Positions 9,203 to 22,576 are shown, counted from the stretch's first letter. The stretch is DNA of 64,000 nt from Bacillus pumilus (GCA_001938995.1 MKZN01000009.1:62001-126000), one strand, 5' to 3'. Notes: generated from the sequence alone by a model not told the origin. Numbers and translations are program-made.

Positions 9203-9328
9203 TTAACTGATGGCTGATCCTTTTCTGATTTTGTTTTGGTTTTTAGCTTGATACATGATGCGATTTGTTGCTACTAAAAATAAAATAAGGATGACTAATG
9301 CGAAAATAATATAAGCCTTAATAACCAT
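9203..9328 (-). CDS. Small single-span membrane protein (41 aa)
   Basis: Opens MVIKAYIIFALVILILFLVA, giving one membrane helix at about residues 5-20, then a basic polar tail of about 20 residues with K, R, N and Q. A GGAGGC ribosome site stands two bases before the ATG, which makes it credible despite its length. It lies between the purD terminator and yodP. I do not recognise a named family. It has no conserved catalytic residue, so a role as a membrane-anchored regulator or stress micropeptide is only a guess. Confidence 0.6.
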   Translation of the reverse strand: MVIKAYIIFALVILILFLVATNRIMYQAKNQNKIRKGSAIS

Positions 9329-9410
9329 AATGCCTCCTACTAAAATAGTATTCTCTTATTACTTCTTCACAATGAAGCGCCATCCCTTCTTTTGATGACG
9401 AGAAGACGAA

Positions 9411-9458
9411 GAAAACACCTTTCCCCTCATCAGATCGTAACTGATGATAAGAAAGGTG
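9411..9458 (-). terminator. Terminator of the pur operon after purD
   Basis: Nested hairpin: CACCTTTC (9416-9423) pairs with GAAAGGTG (9451-9458), and inside it TCATCAG pairs with CTGATGA. On the minus strand the stem is followed by a short T run. Confidence 0.8.
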
Positions 9459-9471
9459 CATTCATAATCGT

Positions 9472-10752
<1,281 letters not shown>

Positions 10753-12291
10753 TTAATGTTTGAAATGTCTAACGCCAGTGAAGACCATGGCGATGCCGTA
10801 TTCATCTGCTTTTTGAATCGATTCTTCATCACGAATGGATCCGCCTGGTTGAATGATCGCGGTCACGCCTGCCTTTGCAGCAGCTTCTACAGTATCGCCC
10901 ATTGGGAAGAAAGCATCAGAGCCTAGTGCGCTTCCCTTCGCTTTTTCATCTGCTTGCTCAATCGCAATGTTAGCCGAGCCGACACGATTCATTTGACCTG
11001 CGCCGATACCTACTGTCATTTCGTCCTTTGCAAGAACAATGGCATTTGATTTGACATGTTTGACGACTTTCCACGCAAGCTTTAAGTCTTTCCATTCGTC
11101 TTCAGTCGGTTCTCTTTTCGTTGGAATCGAGATTGTCGCTTCTTCTAAGCCGTATGTGTCGATATCTTGAATGAGCAACCCGCCATGTACACTTGTTAGC
11201 TGTTTTTCTTTCTTCTGAAGATCGGCCGCTACATCTAGTGTTAATAGTCGAAGGTTCTTTTTCGCTGTTAACACTTCTAGCGCTTCTTGGCTAAATGATG
11301 GAGCAATCACAATTTCTAAGAAAATGGTATGAAGAACGTCTGCTGTCGCTTTGTCTACTTCACGATTCAATGCGACAATACCGCCAAAAATAGATGTTTC
11401 ATCTGCTTTGAATGCACGGTCAAACGCTTCTGCAATCGTCTCACCAGTACCAACACCACATGGATTCATGTGCTTCACAGCAACTGCAGCTGGCTCCGAG
11501 AATTCACGCACGATTTGAAGAGCGGCATCTGCATCTTTGATATTGTTATAGGAGAGTTCTTTCCCATGTAATTGAGTAGCTGTCGCCAAGGACCCTTTGC
11601 TTGATAGTGCATTCTGATAGAAAGTGGCCGCTTGATGCGGGTTTTCTCCATATCGAAGGGATTGTTTTTTCTCAAACGTGACAGTAAATTGTTCTGGTTC
11701 TGTTTCACCGACTTGGTTTGTCAGGTAATCAGCAATGAGAGCATCGTAAGCAGCTGTATGACGGAATACTTTTGCAGCAAGCTTGCGTTTTGTCTCTAGC
11801 GACACATCGCCTTCTTTGATCTGCTGAATCACTGCATCATAATCACTTGGATCGACAATGACTGTTACGTCTTGATGGTTTTTAGATGCGGCACGAAGCA
11901 TCCCCGGTCCGCCAATATCAATGTTTTCAATAGCTTCTTCATACGTGACATTGTCTTTTGAAATGGTCTCTTTGAATGGATATAAATTCACCACGACAAG
12001 ATCAATCGGCTGAATCCCATGCTTTTCGATTTGTGCCATATGCTCATCATTTTCTCTCACAGCCAACAGACCGCCATGAATGTTTGGATGAAGGGTTTTG
12101 AGTCGTCCGTCCATGATTTCTGGGAATCCCGTCACTTCAGAAATACCAATCACATCAATGCCGTTCTCTTGAAGAAGCTTATGTGTACCCCCAGTTGATA
12201 TTACTTCAACACCAAGTTCAGTTAATTCTTTTACAAAAGGTACAAGATTTGTTTTATCGGAAACACTGATTAATGCGCGTTTGATCGTCAT
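10753..12291 (-). CDS. purH: Bifunctional AICAR formyltransferase/IMP cyclohydrolase
   Basis: 512 residues. The N-terminal MGS-like cyclohydrolase domain begins [16 protein letters not shown] and includes STGGTHKLL; the C-terminal AICAR formyltransferase domain carries [11 protein letters not shown] with the catalytic Lys-His pair. It performs the last two steps from AICAR to IMP using 10-formyltetrahydrofolate. It lies 15 bases after purN and 12 before purD in the pur operon, and no residue or length anomaly is visible. Confidence 0.97.
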   Translation of the reverse strand: MTIKRALISVSDKTNLVPFVKELTELGVEVISTGGTHKLLQENGIDVIGISEVTGFPEIMDGRLKTLHPNIHGGLLAVRENDEHMAQIEKHGIQPIDLVVVNLYPFKETISKDNVTYEEAIENIDIGGPGMLRAASKNHQDVTVIVDPSDYDAVIQQIKEGDVSLETKRKLAAKVFRHTAAYDALIADYLTNQVGETEPEQFTVTFEKKQSLRYGENPHQAATFYQNALSSKGSLATATQLHGKELSYNNIKDADAALQIVREFSEPAAVAVKHMNPCGVGTGETIAEAFDRAFKADETSIFGGIVALNREVDKATADVLHTIFLEIVIAPSFSQEALEVLTAKKNLRLLTLDVAADLQKKEKQLTSVHGGLLIQDIDTYGLEEATISIPTKREPTEDEWKDLKLAWKVVKHVKSNAIVLAKDEMTVGIGAGQMNRVGSANIAIEQADEKAKGSALGSDAFFPMGDTVEAAAKAGVTAIIQPGGSIRDEESIQKADEYGIAMVFTGVRHFKH

Positions 12292-12306
12292 GCCTTTGTC
12301 ACCTCA

Positions 12307-12876
12307 TTAAGATAATTCTAAAAGTGATTTGATCACTTTTGGATATAGTGTATGTTCTAGTTCGTGCATTCTTTTTTCAATGGATTCAAAGTCTTCGCCT
12401 TGTTCTATATGAATGGCTGCTTGGTCAATGATCGGTCCTGTATCCATGCCTTCGTCGACAAAATGGACGGTAATGCCTGCCACTTTGACACCCGCTTGAT
12501 ACGCTTGCCCAATGGCATCAAGCCCTGGAAATGCCGGCAGTAAGGACGGGTGAATATTCACGATTTTCCCTCGGTACGCTTCAAGTAAAGTCGGACCAAC
12601 AAGTCGCATATATCCCGCTAGAAAAATCCACTCCACCTCATGCAATTGCAGCTGTTCAATGATGGTTTTTTCAAAAGCCGCTTTGTTTGGAAAAGCCTTC
12701 GGGCTAAAAGTAAAGGAAGGAATGCCTTCACTCTCTGCCCGCTGAAGCACCTGCGCACCCGGCTTATCACATATCACAATGGCAGCCTCTGCCTGCCACT
12801 GTTCTTTTTTTAACGTATCAATAATGGCTTGAAAATTCGTCCCGCTTCCAGAGGCGAAGATCGCAAACTTCTTCAT
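12307..12876 (-). CDS. purN: Phosphoribosylglycinamide formyltransferase
   Basis: 189 residues. It transfers the formyl group of 10-formyltetrahydrofolate to GAR. The catalytic triad is visible as Asn107 and His109 in [14 protein letters not shown] and Asp145 in DEGMDTGPI; the phosphate loop is [11 protein letters not shown] at the N terminus. Its ATG overlaps the purM stop (ATGA), so it is translated by coupling. It is a little shorter than B. subtilis PurN, mainly at the C terminus, which should not affect catalysis. Confidence 0.96.
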   Translation of the reverse strand: MKKFAIFASGSGTNFQAIIDTLKKEQWQAEAAIVICDKPGAQVLQRAESEGIPSFTFSPKAFPNKAAFEKTIIEQLQLHEVEWIFLAGYMRLVGPTLLEAYRGKIVNIHPSLLPAFPGLDAIGQAYQAGVKVAGITVHFVDEGMDTGPIIDQAAIHIEQGEDFESIEKRMHELEHTLYPKVIKSLLELS

Positions 12877-13913
12877 GAGAGGCTTCCACCGCCGAATGTG
12901 ACGCCTTCGCCTTTTTGAACACGCCCAATGAGGAATGCCTTTTCTCCGTCTTTTTCAAGATCGCTAATCACATCAACTAAATGATCCTCTTTTACAGCTA
13001 AGACAAAACCAATGCCCATATTAAACACATTAAACATGTCCTCTGCCTTCAATTGTCCTTGCTCCTGAATGAAGGAGAAAATTGGTGGTACCGGCCATGA
13101 ACCGTTATCAATCTCAACGCCAAGTCCCTCAGGGAGCATTCGCGGTAAATTCTCTATAAAGCCGCCGCCAGTCACATGTGCCATGCCGTCGATTTTACCG
13201 GATTTCACTTGCTTGAGAACAGACTTCACATAAATTTTTGTCGGTTCAAGCAATTCTTCCCCAAGTGATCTTGTAAAAGGTTCATACGTTTGATGAAGAT
13301 CAAGGCCAGCATCCTCCAGTAATACTTTGCGAACGAGAGAGTAGCCATTACTATGAATCCCACTTGAGCTTAGTCCGATGAGCAAGTGTCCTTCTTTGAT
13401 GTTGTCTCCAGTCACGATTTCACCTTTTTCAACAACACCTACTGAAAAGCCAGCAATATCATATTCATCTTCTGTGTAAAGACCTGGCATTTCTGCTGTC
13501 TCACCACCCACAAGCGCCGAACCTGATTGCTCGCATCCATCCGCTACACCTTTGACAATTGCTTCAATTTTGAGAGGATCTGCTTTTCCTACAGCTAAAT
13601 AATCTAAGAAAAACAACGGCTCTGCTCCTTGTGCCAATACATCGTTGACACACATTGCCACTGCATCTACGCCGATCGTATCATGCTTGTTCATTAAAAA
13701 AGCAAGCTTTAGTTTCGTGCCAACTCCATCTGTACCTGATACAAGAACGGGCTTTTTATAAGGTAACTCAGATAAATCAAACATCCCACCAAATCCACCA
13801 AGAGCTCCCATAACACCTGCTCGTTTCGTACGCTCTACATGTGATTTCATCCGTTTGACCGCTTCGTATCCTGCTTCAATGTCAACACCGGCGTTTTTAT
13901 ATGCTTCTGACAT
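12873..13913 (-). CDS. purM: Phosphoribosylformylglycinamidine cyclo-ligase
   Basis: 346 residues from the ATG at 13913, chosen because an AAAGGAGTG site precedes it and the product then starts [20 protein letters not shown] like its homologues; an earlier in-frame start would add 11 residues. It closes the imidazole ring of FGAM to AIR with ATP. Visible motifs are [12 protein letters not shown] and [11 protein letters not shown]. It belongs to the pur operon, 96 bases after purF, the second-largest gap within the operon (72 bases at purB-purC is the next). Confidence 0.96.
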   Translation of the reverse strand: MSEAYKNAGVDIEAGYEAVKRMKSHVERTKRAGVMGALGGFGGMFDLSELPYKKPVLVSGTDGVGTKLKLAFLMNKHDTIGVDAVAMCVNDVLAQGAEPLFFLDYLAVGKADPLKIEAIVKGVADGCEQSGSALVGGETAEMPGLYTEDEYDIAGFSVGVVEKGEIVTGDNIKEGHLLIGLSSSGIHSNGYSLVRKVLLEDAGLDLHQTYEPFTRSLGEELLEPTKIYVKSVLKQVKSGKIDGMAHVTGGGFIENLPRMLPEGLGVEIDNGSWPVPPIFSFIQEQGQLKAEDMFNVFNMGIGFVLAVKEDHLVDVISDLEKDGEKAFLIGRVQKGEGVTFGGGSLS

Positions 13914-14009
13914 CCCATTCACTCCTTTTATCTGCTTCTCTTCCATTTCATCCAGGCAGAATGAAAGAGCAGCATATCAAATCATCTTGACTGCTGCTCC
14001 ATTATTCGA

Positions 14010-15440
14010 TTATTTCGTCAGGACTGTTTCCTTCACATGTGGAAGGACAGTGTCTTCATAAATTTCAGTCGGGTATTTTCCAGTAAAGCATGCTAAACAT
14101 TGACCACACTGCGGATCATCATACTCTCTGCCAATCCCTTCCATCAAACCATCTACAGATAAAAATGCAATGGAGTCTGCACCGATCTCCTGTCTAATTT
14201 CTTCTACTGAATGAGAAGAGGCAATCAGCTCTTCGTGTGTGGACGTATCTATTCCATAAAAACACGGATGAGCGATTGGTGGTGAACTAATACGTACATG
14301 TACCTCTGTTGCACCAGCTTCTCTCAGCATGGTGACAATTCGGCGGCTCGTCGTCCCGCGTACAATCGAATCATCCACCATCACGACACGTTTTCCTTCA
14401 ACAACCCCACGTACAGCAGACAGCTTCATTCGCACGCCCTGCTCTCGTAATGCTTGAGACGGCTGAATAAATGTCCTGCCAACATAACGGTTTTTGATTA
14501 ACCCAAGCTCATATGGAATACCTGTTTCTTCGGCATATCCAATCGCTGCGGAAATACTAGAATCAGGTACCCCTGTCACCACATCTGCTTCAATATGAGC
14601 TTCCTCTGCGAGCTTTTTGCCTAGATTTTTCCTTGCGCTATGCACGTTGATGCCATTGATGTTGCTATCAGGTCTTGAGAAATAAATATATTCCATGCTA
14701 CACATGCTGCGATTAACGCTCATAGAAAAACGTTCAGATTTTAACCCGTCGTCATTAATGATCAGCATTTCACCAGGCTCTACATCTCTTAAGTACGTAG
14801 CGCCAACGACATCAAACGCACATGTTTCAGATGCGATCACATAAGCGTCGCCAAGCATACCAAGTGAAAGTGGACGTAAACCGTTCGGATCAAGCGCCAC
14901 GATCATTTCCGTTTCCGTCATAATTAAGAAAGCATAGGCTCCTTTAAGCATGGAAAGGGCATTTTTGATCTGATCCTTCAAATCAGTGTAGCCGCTTCGC
15001 TTAATTAAGTGGGCAAGCACCTCTGTGTCAGAAGACGTTTGAAAAATACTCCCTTGGTTCTCAAGCTGCTGTTTTAATTGCGTCGCATTCACTAAGTTCC
15101 CATTATGAGCAAGGACGAGACTGCCGTTATTTTGCGAGCGGAAGAAGAGCGGCTGAACATTTTCAAAGCCGCCTCCGCCTGCTGTCGCATAACGAACATG
15201 CCCGATTGCACCTTTTCCCTTTAAATCCTTCAGCTCACCGTTTTGAAAGACTTCTGTCACCAGTCCAAGGCCTTTGTGTGACGTCATGTTCTCACCATCT
15301 GTTGCAATAATTCCCGCACCTTCTTGTCCTCGGTGCTGAAGACTATGCAATCCGTAGTAGGTGATTTGAGGGGCTTCATTGTGTCCCCAAACCCCAAAGA
15401 CACCACATTCTTCATTTAAGCCTCTGATTTCAGCAAGCAT
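14010..15440 (-). CDS. purF: Amidophosphoribosyltransferase
   Basis: 476 residues from the ATG at 15440 (AAAGGAG site); this start gives the standard 11-residue propeptide [11 protein letters not shown] before the catalytic Cys12. The glutaminase domain is N-terminal, the PRPP loop is [14 protein letters not shown], and cysteines in [10 protein letters not shown] and [13 protein letters not shown] fit the Fe-S cluster of the Bacillus-type enzyme. It makes phosphoribosylamine from PRPP and glutamine, the committed step. The start lies inside purL, a 25-base overlap. Confidence 0.97.
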   Translation of the reverse strand: MLAEIRGLNEECGVFGVWGHNEAPQITYYGLHSLQHRGQEGAGIIATDGENMTSHKGLGLVTEVFQNGELKDLKGKGAIGHVRYATAGGGGFENVQPLFFRSQNNGSLVLAHNGNLVNATQLKQQLENQGSIFQTSSDTEVLAHLIKRSGYTDLKDQIKNALSMLKGAYAFLIMTETEMIVALDPNGLRPLSLGMLGDAYVIASETCAFDVVGATYLRDVEPGEMLIINDDGLKSERFSMSVNRSMCSMEYIYFSRPDSNINGINVHSARKNLGKKLAEEAHIEADVVTGVPDSSISAAIGYAEETGIPYELGLIKNRYVGRTFIQPSQALREQGVRMKLSAVRGVVEGKRVVMVDDSIVRGTTSRRIVTMLREAGATEVHVRISSPPIAHPCFYGIDTSTHEELIASSHSVEEIRQEIGADSIAFLSVDGLMEGIGREYDDPQCGQCLACFTGKYPTEIYEDTVLPHVKETVLTK

Positions 15441-17647
15441 GGGATCGCTCCTTTCCATGCGCTTTCAAGCTCGTGAACAGACGCATGAATCCATTGTTGT
15501 CCTTCTTTACTTTTAACGGAAAACACACCATCATTTGTGACTGTCCCCACTTCTACTCCATCCTTCACAGCCGCTGCAAATGCTTCGCGGTGCTCTGGTT
15601 TCACTGTGACAACAAAACGTGATTGTGTTTCACTAAATAAGAACGCTTGACTGCTTAAATCAATTTGGATATCAGCACCAAGACCACCTGTTCCAAATGC
15701 GCTTTCTGCAAGGGCCACTCCAAGTCCACCTTCAGACACATCATGTGCAGATTGAACAAGTCCATTTTGAATCGCAGCCAATAGGGCTTCTTGACGTGCA
15801 AGCTCTACAGTCAAATCAATACCTGGAGCTTTTCCGTAGATACGACCTTCTGTCATTTTTTGAAGCTCACTGCCTGCGAATTCTTCCTTCGTCTCACCAA
15901 TGACGAAAATCACGTCTCCTGCCTGTTGAAATGATTGTGTCGTAATGTGTTTAGTATCTTCAATTAAACCGACCATTCCAATAACAGGTGTTGGGTAAAT
16001 GGCTGTTCCATTTGATTCGTTATATAAAGAGACGTTACCGCCGATTACCGGTGTACTTAGCGTGCGGCATGCTTCACTAATGCCATCAGCAGATTTTTCA
16101 ATTTGCCAGAATATTTCTGGTTTCTCCGGGTTTCCAAAGTTGAGGTTATCTGTCACTGCAAGTGGCCGAGCACCTGAGCAGACAACGTTACGTGCTGCTT
16201 CTGCGACTGCAATTTTCCCGCCGACTTCTGGATCAAGGTAAAGATAACGTGCGTTACAATCTGTTGTCATCGCGAGCGCCTTTTTCGTTCCGCGGATTCT
16301 CAAGACGCCAGCATCAGAGCCCGGTGCAACCACCGTATTTGTCCGAACCATGTAGTCGTATTGATCATAAACCCATTCTTTACTTGCAATTGTTGGCTGC
16401 TGTAATAGCTGCTTTAATGTATCAGCTGCATCTGTGATTTCAGGCGCTGCTACTTTTGTTGCTAAAAACTCACGATAGTAAGCAGGCTCACTAGATGGCT
16501 TGTGATATACCGGTGCTTCCTCTGCAAGTGCATCAACAGGAAGCTCACAAACCACTTCACCTTGATGGATCAAACGAAGCATTTTATCATCTGTGACATG
16601 ACCAACTGATACGGCTTCAAGGTCGTATTTTTCAAAAATATCAATGATTTCTTGTTCACGGCCTTTTTCAATGACCAATAGCATTCTCTCTTGTGATTCA
16701 GACAACATCATTTCATATGCCGTCATTCCTGTTTCACGCTGAGGGATGAGGTCTAAATTCATTTCAATACCAGAACCTGCTTTACTTGCCATCTCTGCAC
16801 TTGAGCTTGTTAAACCAGCGGCCCCCATATCTTGGATTCCGACGAGTGCATCGTTTTTGATGACTTCAAGACACGCTTCAAGCAATAGCTTTTCCATGAA
16901 AGGATCGCCCACTTGAACCGCTGAACGCTTTTCTTCTGATTCATCAGAAAATTCTTCAGAGGCAAAAGTCGCACCATGAATTCCATCACGGCCTGTTTTG
17001 GCACCAACGTACATGACCGTATTACCAACGCCTTTGGCCTGCCCTTTTTTAATGTCCTCATGGTTGATTAAGCCGACACACATCGCGTTGACAAGGGGGT
17101 TTGCTTCATAGCTTTGATCGAAATGAATCTCTCCGCCGACTGTTGGAATACCGATACAGTTTCCATAGCCTGCAATCCCTGCCACTACTTCTTCAAACAA
17201 GTACTTCACGCGTGGTGAAGTCAGTTCACCAAAACGAAGAGAGTTTAATACAGCAATTGGACGCGCACCCATGGAAAACACATCACGGATAATACCACCG
17301 ACACCAGTTGCCGCTCCTTGATAAGGCTCAATCGCAGATGGATGGTTATGTGATTCGATTTTAAATACAACCGCTTGGTTGTCTCCAATATCAACGATTC
17401 CAGCACCTTCACCAGGACCTTGAAGAACGTGTTCTCCTTTTGTCGGGAATTTGCTTAAAACAGGCTTTGAGTTTTTGTAGCTACAATGCTCTGACCACAT
17501 AACGGAGAAGATCCCCGTTTCTGTGTAGTTGGGCAGCCTGCCAATAATGGATTCGATTAAAGCGAATTCTTCATCACTCAATCCCATTTGCTGATACAAT
17601 TTCTCTTCTTTAATTTGCTTGTGACTTGGTTCAAGCAGTAGTGACAT
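15416..17647 (-). CDS. purL: Phosphoribosylformylglycinamidine synthase, PurL subunit
   Basis: 743 residues, the small Gram-positive type of FGAM synthase large subunit that needs PurQ for glutaminase activity and PurS for assembly. Characteristic blocks are SYKNSKPVL near residue 56, [20 protein letters not shown] near residue 96, and [10 protein letters not shown] in the second half. It converts FGAR to FGAM with ATP. It overlaps purQ by 17 bases upstream and purF by 25 bases downstream, so the three are translationally coupled. Confidence 0.97.
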   Translation of the reverse strand: MSLLLEPSHKQIKEEKLYQQMGLSDEEFALIESIIGRLPNYTETGIFSVMWSEHCSYKNSKPVLSKFPTKGEHVLQGPGEGAGIVDIGDNQAVVFKIESHNHPSAIEPYQGAATGVGGIIRDVFSMGARPIAVLNSLRFGELTSPRVKYLFEEVVAGIAGYGNCIGIPTVGGEIHFDQSYEANPLVNAMCVGLINHEDIKKGQAKGVGNTVMYVGAKTGRDGIHGATFASEEFSDESEEKRSAVQVGDPFMEKLLLEACLEVIKNDALVGIQDMGAAGLTSSSAEMASKAGSGIEMNLDLIPQRETGMTAYEMMLSESQERMLLVIEKGREQEIIDIFEKYDLEAVSVGHVTDDKMLRLIHQGEVVCELPVDALAEEAPVYHKPSSEPAYYREFLATKVAAPEITDAADTLKQLLQQPTIASKEWVYDQYDYMVRTNTVVAPGSDAGVLRIRGTKKALAMTTDCNARYLYLDPEVGGKIAVAEAARNVVCSGARPLAVTDNLNFGNPEKPEIFWQIEKSADGISEACRTLSTPVIGGNVSLYNESNGTAIYPTPVIGMVGLIEDTKHITTQSFQQAGDVIFVIGETKEEFAGSELQKMTEGRIYGKAPGIDLTVELARQEALLAAIQNGLVQSAHDVSEGGLGVALAESAFGTGGLGADIQIDLSSQAFLFSETQSRFVVTVKPEHREAFAAAVKDGVEVGTVTNDGVFSVKSKEGQQWIHASVHELESAWKGAIPCLLKSEA

Positions 17648-18314
17648 GAGTGTCCCTCCAATTTTTCACGATAGATTGAAACAATTTAAGTCCGTCTGCG
17701 CTGCCTAGTAATGAATCAACCGCGCGCTCAGGGTGCGGCATCATGCCGAGTACATTGCCCTGTTCATTCGTTACACCTGCAATTCGATTGACACTGCCGT
17801 TAATATCGTCTCCATAAGTGAAAGCGATTTGATTGCGTTCAATGAGCTTTGTTAATGTGTCTTCGTCACAGTAGAAGTTGCCTTCACCATGTGCAACAGG
17901 TATTGATATGGATTCACCTTTTTGATAACCACTTGTAAATGTCGTTTCGTTGTTCTCCACAATGAGTTCAACTGGACGGCAGATAAATTTCAGTCCTTTA
18001 TTTCGTCTCATCGCACCCGGAAGAATACCTAGCTCCTGAAGGATTTGGAACCCGTTACACACACCAAGAACTGGTTTTCCTTCCGCAGCTGCCTTCTTCA
18101 CAGCTGGCATGATGTTAGAGAAACGAGCAATCGCACCACATCTTAAGTAATCTCCATATGAGAAACCGCCTGGTACGAGTACACCGTCAAACCCGTCAAG
18201 ACTTGTTTCCTCGTGCCATACATATTCAACTTGTTCACCTAGCTCATCTTGAATCGCATGGTACATATCGATATCACAGTTAGAACCAGGTAAGACGATC
18301 ACTGCAAACTTCAC
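17631..18314 (-). CDS. purQ: FGAM synthase glutaminase subunit PurQ
   Basis: 227 residues of a class I glutamine amidotransferase. The catalytic Cys86 is in [10 protein letters not shown] and the His-Glu pair in MPHPERAVD near residue 194. It supplies ammonia from glutamine to PurL. It begins with GTG at 18314, overlapping the purS TGA (GTGA), typical of stoichiometric coupling of purS, purQ and purL. No anomaly is visible. Confidence 0.96.
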   Translation of the reverse strand: MKFAVIVLPGSNCDIDMYHAIQDELGEQVEYVWHEETSLDGFDGVLVPGGFSYGDYLRCGAIARFSNIMPAVKKAAAEGKPVLGVCNGFQILQELGILPGAMRRNKGLKFICRPVELIVENNETTFTSGYQKGESISIPVAHGEGNFYCDEDTLTKLIERNQIAFTYGDDINGSVNRIAGVTNEQGNVLGMMPHPERAVDSLLGSADGLKLFQSIVKNWRDTHVTTA

Positions 18315-18565
18315 TGTGCGACAACCTCCTCTACCTCATAGCGGTAATCTTCAATCACCGTGTTGGCAAGCAATTTTTCACACATTTCTTTCACAACTGT
18401 GTCTAAATCACGATCTGATTTTTCAATGACAAGTTCCATGTATTTCCCGATTCGAACATCCTTTACTTCCTGATAGGACATGCTGTGCAAAGCGTGCTGC
18501 ACGGCACTTCCTTGTGGATCAAGAACACTCTCTTTTAAGCTGACAAAAATTTTCACTTTATACAT
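18311..18565 (-). CDS. purS: FGAM synthase subunit PurS
   Basis: 84 residues from ATG 18565, which starts [19 protein letters not shown] as in other Bacillus; an earlier in-frame start would add 14 residues inside purC. PurS is the small dimeric subunit that bridges PurL and PurQ and helps channel ammonia. The start overlaps the end of purC by eight bases and the stop overlaps purQ. The family block [11 protein letters not shown] is present. Confidence 0.95.
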   Translation of the reverse strand: MYKVKIFVSLKESVLDPQGSAVQHALHSMSYQEVKDVRIGKYMELVIEKSDRDLDTVVKEMCEKLLANTVIEDYRYEVEEVVAQ

Positions 18566-19280
18566 GTTTATGGCCTCCAAGTCTTTTGAAAATCTCTTCG
18601 TATGCATTTGTTAAGCCGCCCAGGTTTCGTCTGAACACGTCTTTATCAAGCTTTTCGTTGGTGTCTTTGTCCCACAGCCTGCACGTATCAGGAGAAATCT
18701 CATCAGCTAGTAAAATACGATTCTCGTGATCTATTCCGAATTCAAGCTTGAAATCAATTAAATTCACATGGCAATCCGAGAAAATTTGTTTTAATTCTTC
18801 ATTCACTTGTCTGGTGATTTGCTTCATTTCCTCGACCTGCTCAGCGGTCGCTGCATGTAAAATGCGAATGTGATCTTCTGTAATCAGCGGATCACCGAGC
18901 ACATCATCTTTGTAGTAAAACTCGATCAGCGGTGTGTCCAGCTTTGTTCCCTCTGGAATACCAAGACGCTTCGACATGCTGCCTGCTACAACATTACGCA
19001 CCACGACTTCAAGCGGAATGATTTGAACCTTTTGAATGAGCTGTTCTGTTTCAGAAATGCGTTTCACAAAGTGATTGTTGATTCCTTTTTCATGAAGCAG
19101 TTGAAAGATTAAACTGGATATTTCGTTGTTCAATCTACCTTTTCCCTCAATTTCTGCCTTCTTTTCCCCGTTAAATGCTGTAGCTGAATCTTTATATTCG
19201 ACATATACAATATGCTCGTCATCGGTCTGATAAATTCTTTTTGCTTTGCCCTCGTAGAGTAGTTCTTGTTTCACAGTCAT
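18558..19280 (-). CDS. purC: SAICAR synthase
   Basis: 240 residues. It joins aspartate to CAIR with ATP. Recognised by LLYEGKAKRIYQT at the N terminus, IPLEVVVRNVVAGS near residue 90, and LIDFKLEFG with DEISPDTCRLWD in the C-terminal half. The ATG has an AGGAGG site nine bases upstream. It is the fourth gene of the pur operon, 72 bases after purB, and overlaps purS by eight bases. Confidence 0.97.
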   Translation of the reverse strand: MTVKQELLYEGKAKRIYQTDDEHIVYVEYKDSATAFNGEKKAEIEGKGRLNNEISSLIFQLLHEKGINNHFVKRISETEQLIQKVQIIPLEVVVRNVVAGSMSKRLGIPEGTKLDTPLIEFYYKDDVLGDPLITEDHIRILHAATAEQVEEMKQITRQVNEELKQIFSDCHVNLIDFKLEFGIDHENRILLADEISPDTCRLWDKDTNEKLDKDVFRRNLGGLTNAYEEIFKRLGGHKHV

Positions 19281-19352
19281 TCAGGTTGGCCTCCTAATTT
19301 GAATGTTGGCAATTTTCAGGATTGAGCACCTGCCTAGCAGGCGGCTCAAATC

Positions 19353-20648
19353 TTACACAAGACCTAGACGTTCGAAAATCATATCGACATTTTTCAAATG
19401 ATAATTGTAATCGAAGCAATCAGCGATTTGTTCAGGTGTTAAGCGTGATGTGATTTTGTCTTCAGCTTCTACCAATGTACGGAATGGGACTTGCTTTTCC
19501 CAAGCTTCCATCGCCTTTGGCTGAACAGTGTCATACGCTTCTTCACGCGCCATCCCTGTATCGATTAATGCGAGAAGAACACGCTGTGAGTAAATCAAAC
19601 CAAGTGTGCGGTCCATGTTGCGTTTCATATTCTCTGGGAAGACCGTCAAGTTCTTCACGATATTGGAGAAACGGTTTAGCATATAATTCAGTGCAATGGT
19701 CGCATCTGGTAAGATGATACGCTCAGCAGATGAATGAGAAATATCACGTTCATGCCAAAGTGGTACATTTTCATAAGCTGTCAGCATATATCCACGGATG
19801 ACGCGGGCAATACCTGTCATATTTTCAGAGCCAATTGGGTTACGTTTATGCGGCATAGCGGATGACCCTTTTTGTCCCTTTGCGAAGAACTCTTCTACTT
19901 CGCGTGTTTCACTCTTTTGGAGACCACGGATTTCCACAGCGAACTTTTCGATGCTTGTGGCGACTAAAGCAAGTGTTGCCATGTAATCTGCATGACGATC
20001 ACGCTGCAAGGTTTGGGTTGAGATTGGTGCAGCTTTGATGCCAAGTTTCTCACATACATATTGCTCAACAAACGGGTCAATGTTCGCATATGTGCCAACA
20101 GCACCAGAGATTTTCCCGAACTCGATGCCAGCTTTCGCTTGTTTAAAACGTTCTAGGTTACGTTTCATTTCTTCGTACCAAAGAGCAAGCTTGAGGCCAA
20201 ATGTTGTCGGTTCAGCGTGTACACCGTGTGTACGGCCCATCATGACAGTATATTTGTGCTCTTTTGCTTTTTCTTTAAGGATGTCAACAAATCTCTCAAT
20301 GTCCTTGAGTAAGATATCGTTTGCCTGTTTTAATAGATAGGAAAGCGCCGTATCCACCACGTCTGTCGATGTTAAGCCGTAATGAACCCACTTTCTTTCA
20401 TCTCCCAGAGATTCAGATACAGCACGCGTAAAAGCAACGACGTCGTGACGTGTGTCTTGTTCAATCTCCAAAATACGATCAATGTCAAAGCTTGCATTTT
20501 TTCGCATCGTGACGACATCCTCTTTCGGAATGATGCCAAGCTCTGCCCAAGCCTCACAAGCGAGAATTTCTACTTCAAGCCATGCGTTAAATTTGTTTTC
20601 TTCTGTCCAGATTGCTGACATTTCAGGTCGTGCGTAACGTTCGATCAT
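19353..20648 (-). CDS. purB: Adenylosuccinate lyase
   Basis: 431 residues of the fumarase/aspartase superfamily. The signature loop [11 protein letters not shown] lies near residue 263; [11 protein letters not shown] and [15 protein letters not shown] carry further active-site residues. It acts twice in purine synthesis, splitting SAICAR and adenylosuccinate to release fumarate. Its ATG overlaps the purK stop (ATGA). Normal length and residues. Confidence 0.97.
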   Translation of the reverse strand: MIERYARPEMSAIWTEENKFNAWLEVEILACEAWAELGIIPKEDVVTMRKNASFDIDRILEIEQDTRHDVVAFTRAVSESLGDERKWVHYGLTSTDVVDTALSYLLKQANDILLKDIERFVDILKEKAKEHKYTVMMGRTHGVHAEPTTFGLKLALWYEEMKRNLERFKQAKAGIEFGKISGAVGTYANIDPFVEQYVCEKLGIKAAPISTQTLQRDRHADYMATLALVATSIEKFAVEIRGLQKSETREVEEFFAKGQKGSSAMPHKRNPIGSENMTGIARVIRGYMLTAYENVPLWHERDISHSSAERIILPDATIALNYMLNRFSNIVKNLTVFPENMKRNMDRTLGLIYSQRVLLALIDTGMAREEAYDTVQPKAMEAWEKQVPFRTLVEAEDKITSRLTPEQIADCFDYNYHLKNVDMIFERLGLV

Positions 20649-21787
20649 TTCCCGTTTCCTCCATCTCTTTCAGTCCATATCTTTGTGATGTTTGTCATCC
20701 ATTCATCATCGAGCTTTTTCATGAAAGTCATATGCCCCATTTTGCGGCCGGCTTTCACTTCATGTTTTCCATATAGGTACAGCTTTGCTTCCTTCAATAG
20801 TGCCGGATGCTCTTCTGGAATGTATATTTCATCGCCTAGTAAGTTCACCATCATTCCTTCTGATAAAAGGGCTGTTCCGCCAAGCGGTAAGCCGCAGATT
20901 GCTCGAATGTGCTGTTCAAACTGACTTGTTTCACATAAGTCCAGTGTATAATGACCAGAATTATGCGGACGTGGTGCCAGCTCATTGACGAGTAGCTTCC
21001 CTTCGGTTGTGAGGAAAAGTTCAACAGCTAGCGTACCGACTAACCCTAGCTTTTCAGCAAGTGTCGTTGCCAGTACTTTCGCTTTCTCTTGAACCCCATC
21101 ATCCACCCTTGCAGGGACAATGCTTTGGAATAGTATATTGTTCTTATGAATGTTCTCAGCAACTGGGAATACCGCAATTTCGCCATGCACAGATCGGGTC
21201 ACGATGACCGATAGCTCCATTTGGAATGGTACCCAGCTTTCTAAAATACACGTTCCATGCGTGAGCAAAGCGGCGGCTTCATTCAGCTGATCCTTCTCAT
21301 TGATCACAAATTGCCCTTTTCCATCGTAGCCGCCTCTGCATGTTTTCAGCACAGCAGGCAAACCGAGCACGTCCGCTGCGTCTTCTAGCTCCATTTGATC
21401 ATGAATGATACGATAAGGTGCTACTTCACAGCCCGCGTCTTCAATTCCTTGTTTCTCCGTTTCACGATTTTGTGTTAAGAGAAGAAGCTCACTTCCTTGC
21501 GGTAAATATGCCTCTTCCTTCAGTTGATTGAGGGCATCATAATCAATATTTTCAAACTCGTATGTCACCACATCGCTTACGTCAGCCAGCTTTCGAATAG
21601 CCGCAAGATCACTATATGCTGCCGTAATTTCTGTATCAGCAACCTGTCCGCATGGGGATTGTGTAACTGGATCTACAACAGCTGCCTGGTACCCCATTTG
21701 CTTTGCGCTAACGGCCATATACCTGCCAAGCTGTCCTCCGCCGATAATCCCGATGGTTGCGTTTGGAAAAATGGTCTGCTTAGTCAA
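20645..21787 (-). CDS. purK: N5-carboxyaminoimidazole ribonucleotide synthase
   Basis: 380 residues of the ATP-grasp family; [21 protein letters not shown] opens the Rossmann-like domain (split here as [11 protein letters not shown] and [10 protein letters not shown]) and [11 protein letters not shown] marks the ATP-grasp domain. It carboxylates AIR to N5-CAIR. The start is uncertain: a TTG at 21787 gives the family's usual length, while a GTG three codons earlier is also possible; neither has a strong ribosome site, and the gene overlaps the purE end, so re-initiation is likely. Confidence 0.93.
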   Translation of the reverse strand: MTKQTIFPNATIGIIGGGQLGRYMAVSAKQMGYQAAVVDPVTQSPCGQVADTEITAAYSDLAAIRKLADVSDVVTYEFENIDYDALNQLKEEAYLPQGSELLLLTQNRETEKQGIEDAGCEVAPYRIIHDQMELEDAADVLGLPAVLKTCRGGYDGKGQFVINEKDQLNEAAALLTHGTCILESWVPFQMELSVIVTRSVHGEIAVFPVAENIHKNNILFQSIVPARVDDGVQEKAKVLATTLAEKLGLVGTLAVELFLTTEGKLLVNELAPRPHNSGHYTLDLCETSQFEQHIRAICGLPLGGTALLSEGMMVNLLGDEIYIPEEHPALLKEAKLYLYGKHEVKAGRKMGHMTFMKKLDDEWMTNITKIWTERDGGNGK

Positions 21788-22268
21788 GCTGATCACTGCT
21801 TTCTAGTACAGTCTGTTTTGTTTGTTCTCTTCTCTCTTCAAGACGAGAGGCGAGCTTTTCATCAAATGCCGAGATCATTTGTGCGGCAAGTAACCCTGCA
21901 TTCGTTGCACCGGCTTTGCCGATGGCAACAGTGGCCACGGGCACACCGCCTGGCATTTGAACGATTGATAATAAGGAATCTAGTCCATTCAGCGCCTTTG
22001 ACTGTACAGGCACCCCAATGACCGGAAGTGTCGTTTTCGCTGCGACCATTCCAGGCAAGTGGGCTGCGCCTCCAGCACCGGCAATAATGACTTTTAGTCC
22101 CTTCGATCTCGCCTCATTTGCATAGTCAAACATCAAATCAGGTGTCCGATGTGCGGATACAACCTGTTTTTCATATGGAATGTTTAGTTCCTCTAAAATG
22201 TCGCATGCATGTTTCATTGTTTCCCAATCAGATGTACTACCCATGATGACGCCTACAAGCGGCTTCAT
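21780..22268 (-). CDS. purE: N5-CAIR mutase PurE
   Basis: 162 residues from the ATG at 22268 (AAAGGTGGGG site); the reading frame is open far upstream through the leader, but only this start gives a normal PurE beginning [19 protein letters not shown]. It converts N5-CAIR to [12 protein letters not shown] and [11 protein letters not shown]-type blocks of the active site are visible ([11 protein letters not shown]). It is the first gene of the pur operon, downstream of a guanine riboswitch and terminator. Confidence 0.96.
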   Translation of the reverse strand: MKPLVGVIMGSTSDWETMKHACDILEELNIPYEKQVVSAHRTPDLMFDYANEARSKGLKVIIAGAGGAAHLPGMVAAKTTLPVIGVPVQSKALNGLDSLLSIVQMPGGVPVATVAIGKAGATNAGLLAAQMISAFDEKLASRLEERREQTKQTVLESSDQLD

Positions 22269-22351
22269 ATTGTCCCCACCTTTAAACTGATAATCGATTT
22301 TGTATCGTTTGACACGCTCCCCAAACCTAAGTAGCTTGTCAAACGCCGAAC

Positions 22352-22400
22352 AAAAAAGCCCGATTTGCATTGCATTGTTAGGAAGCAACACAAACCGGGC
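22352..22400 (-). terminator. Riboswitch-controlled terminator in the purE leader
   Basis: On the minus strand GCCCGGTTTG pairs over ten positions with CAAATCGGGC (one G-T pair) and is followed by TTTTTTG. It stands about 55 bases after the aptamer and 84 bases before purE, the expected expression platform. Confidence 0.88.
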
Positions 22401-22451
22401 CATGGTAAGCGCTGTTCGCTTTTGAAACGCCATGTCAGTTTTGTTCACTAT

Positions 22452-22523
22452 CCTGCATAGTCCAGTCATTTACGGTAACCGGGTAGAAACTTATGGGCCA
22501 TATTCCCAAGATTATATGAGGTT
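22452..22523 (-). promoter_or_regulatory. Guanine riboswitch of the pur operon
   Basis: Classic purine aptamer on the minus strand: TATAATCTTGGGAATATGG, then the P2 loop partner, GTTTCTACC, and the P3 side ending GACTATG. The J3/1 residue is C (GACTATG, not GATTATG), which specifies guanine or hypoxanthine rather than adenine. Ligand binding should favour the terminator at 22352-22400. Confidence 0.93.
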
Positions 22524-22543
22524 CGTGTTTTGATTTCATGTTT

Positions 22544-22572
22544 ATCTTAACAACGGACGTTCATGATGTCAA
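22544..22572 (-). promoter_or_regulatory. Promoter of the pur operon
   Basis: Minus strand TTGACA (22572-22567), 17-base spacer, TAAGAT (22549-22544). Sigma-A type. Confidence 0.85.
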
Positions 22573-22576
22573 CGGA

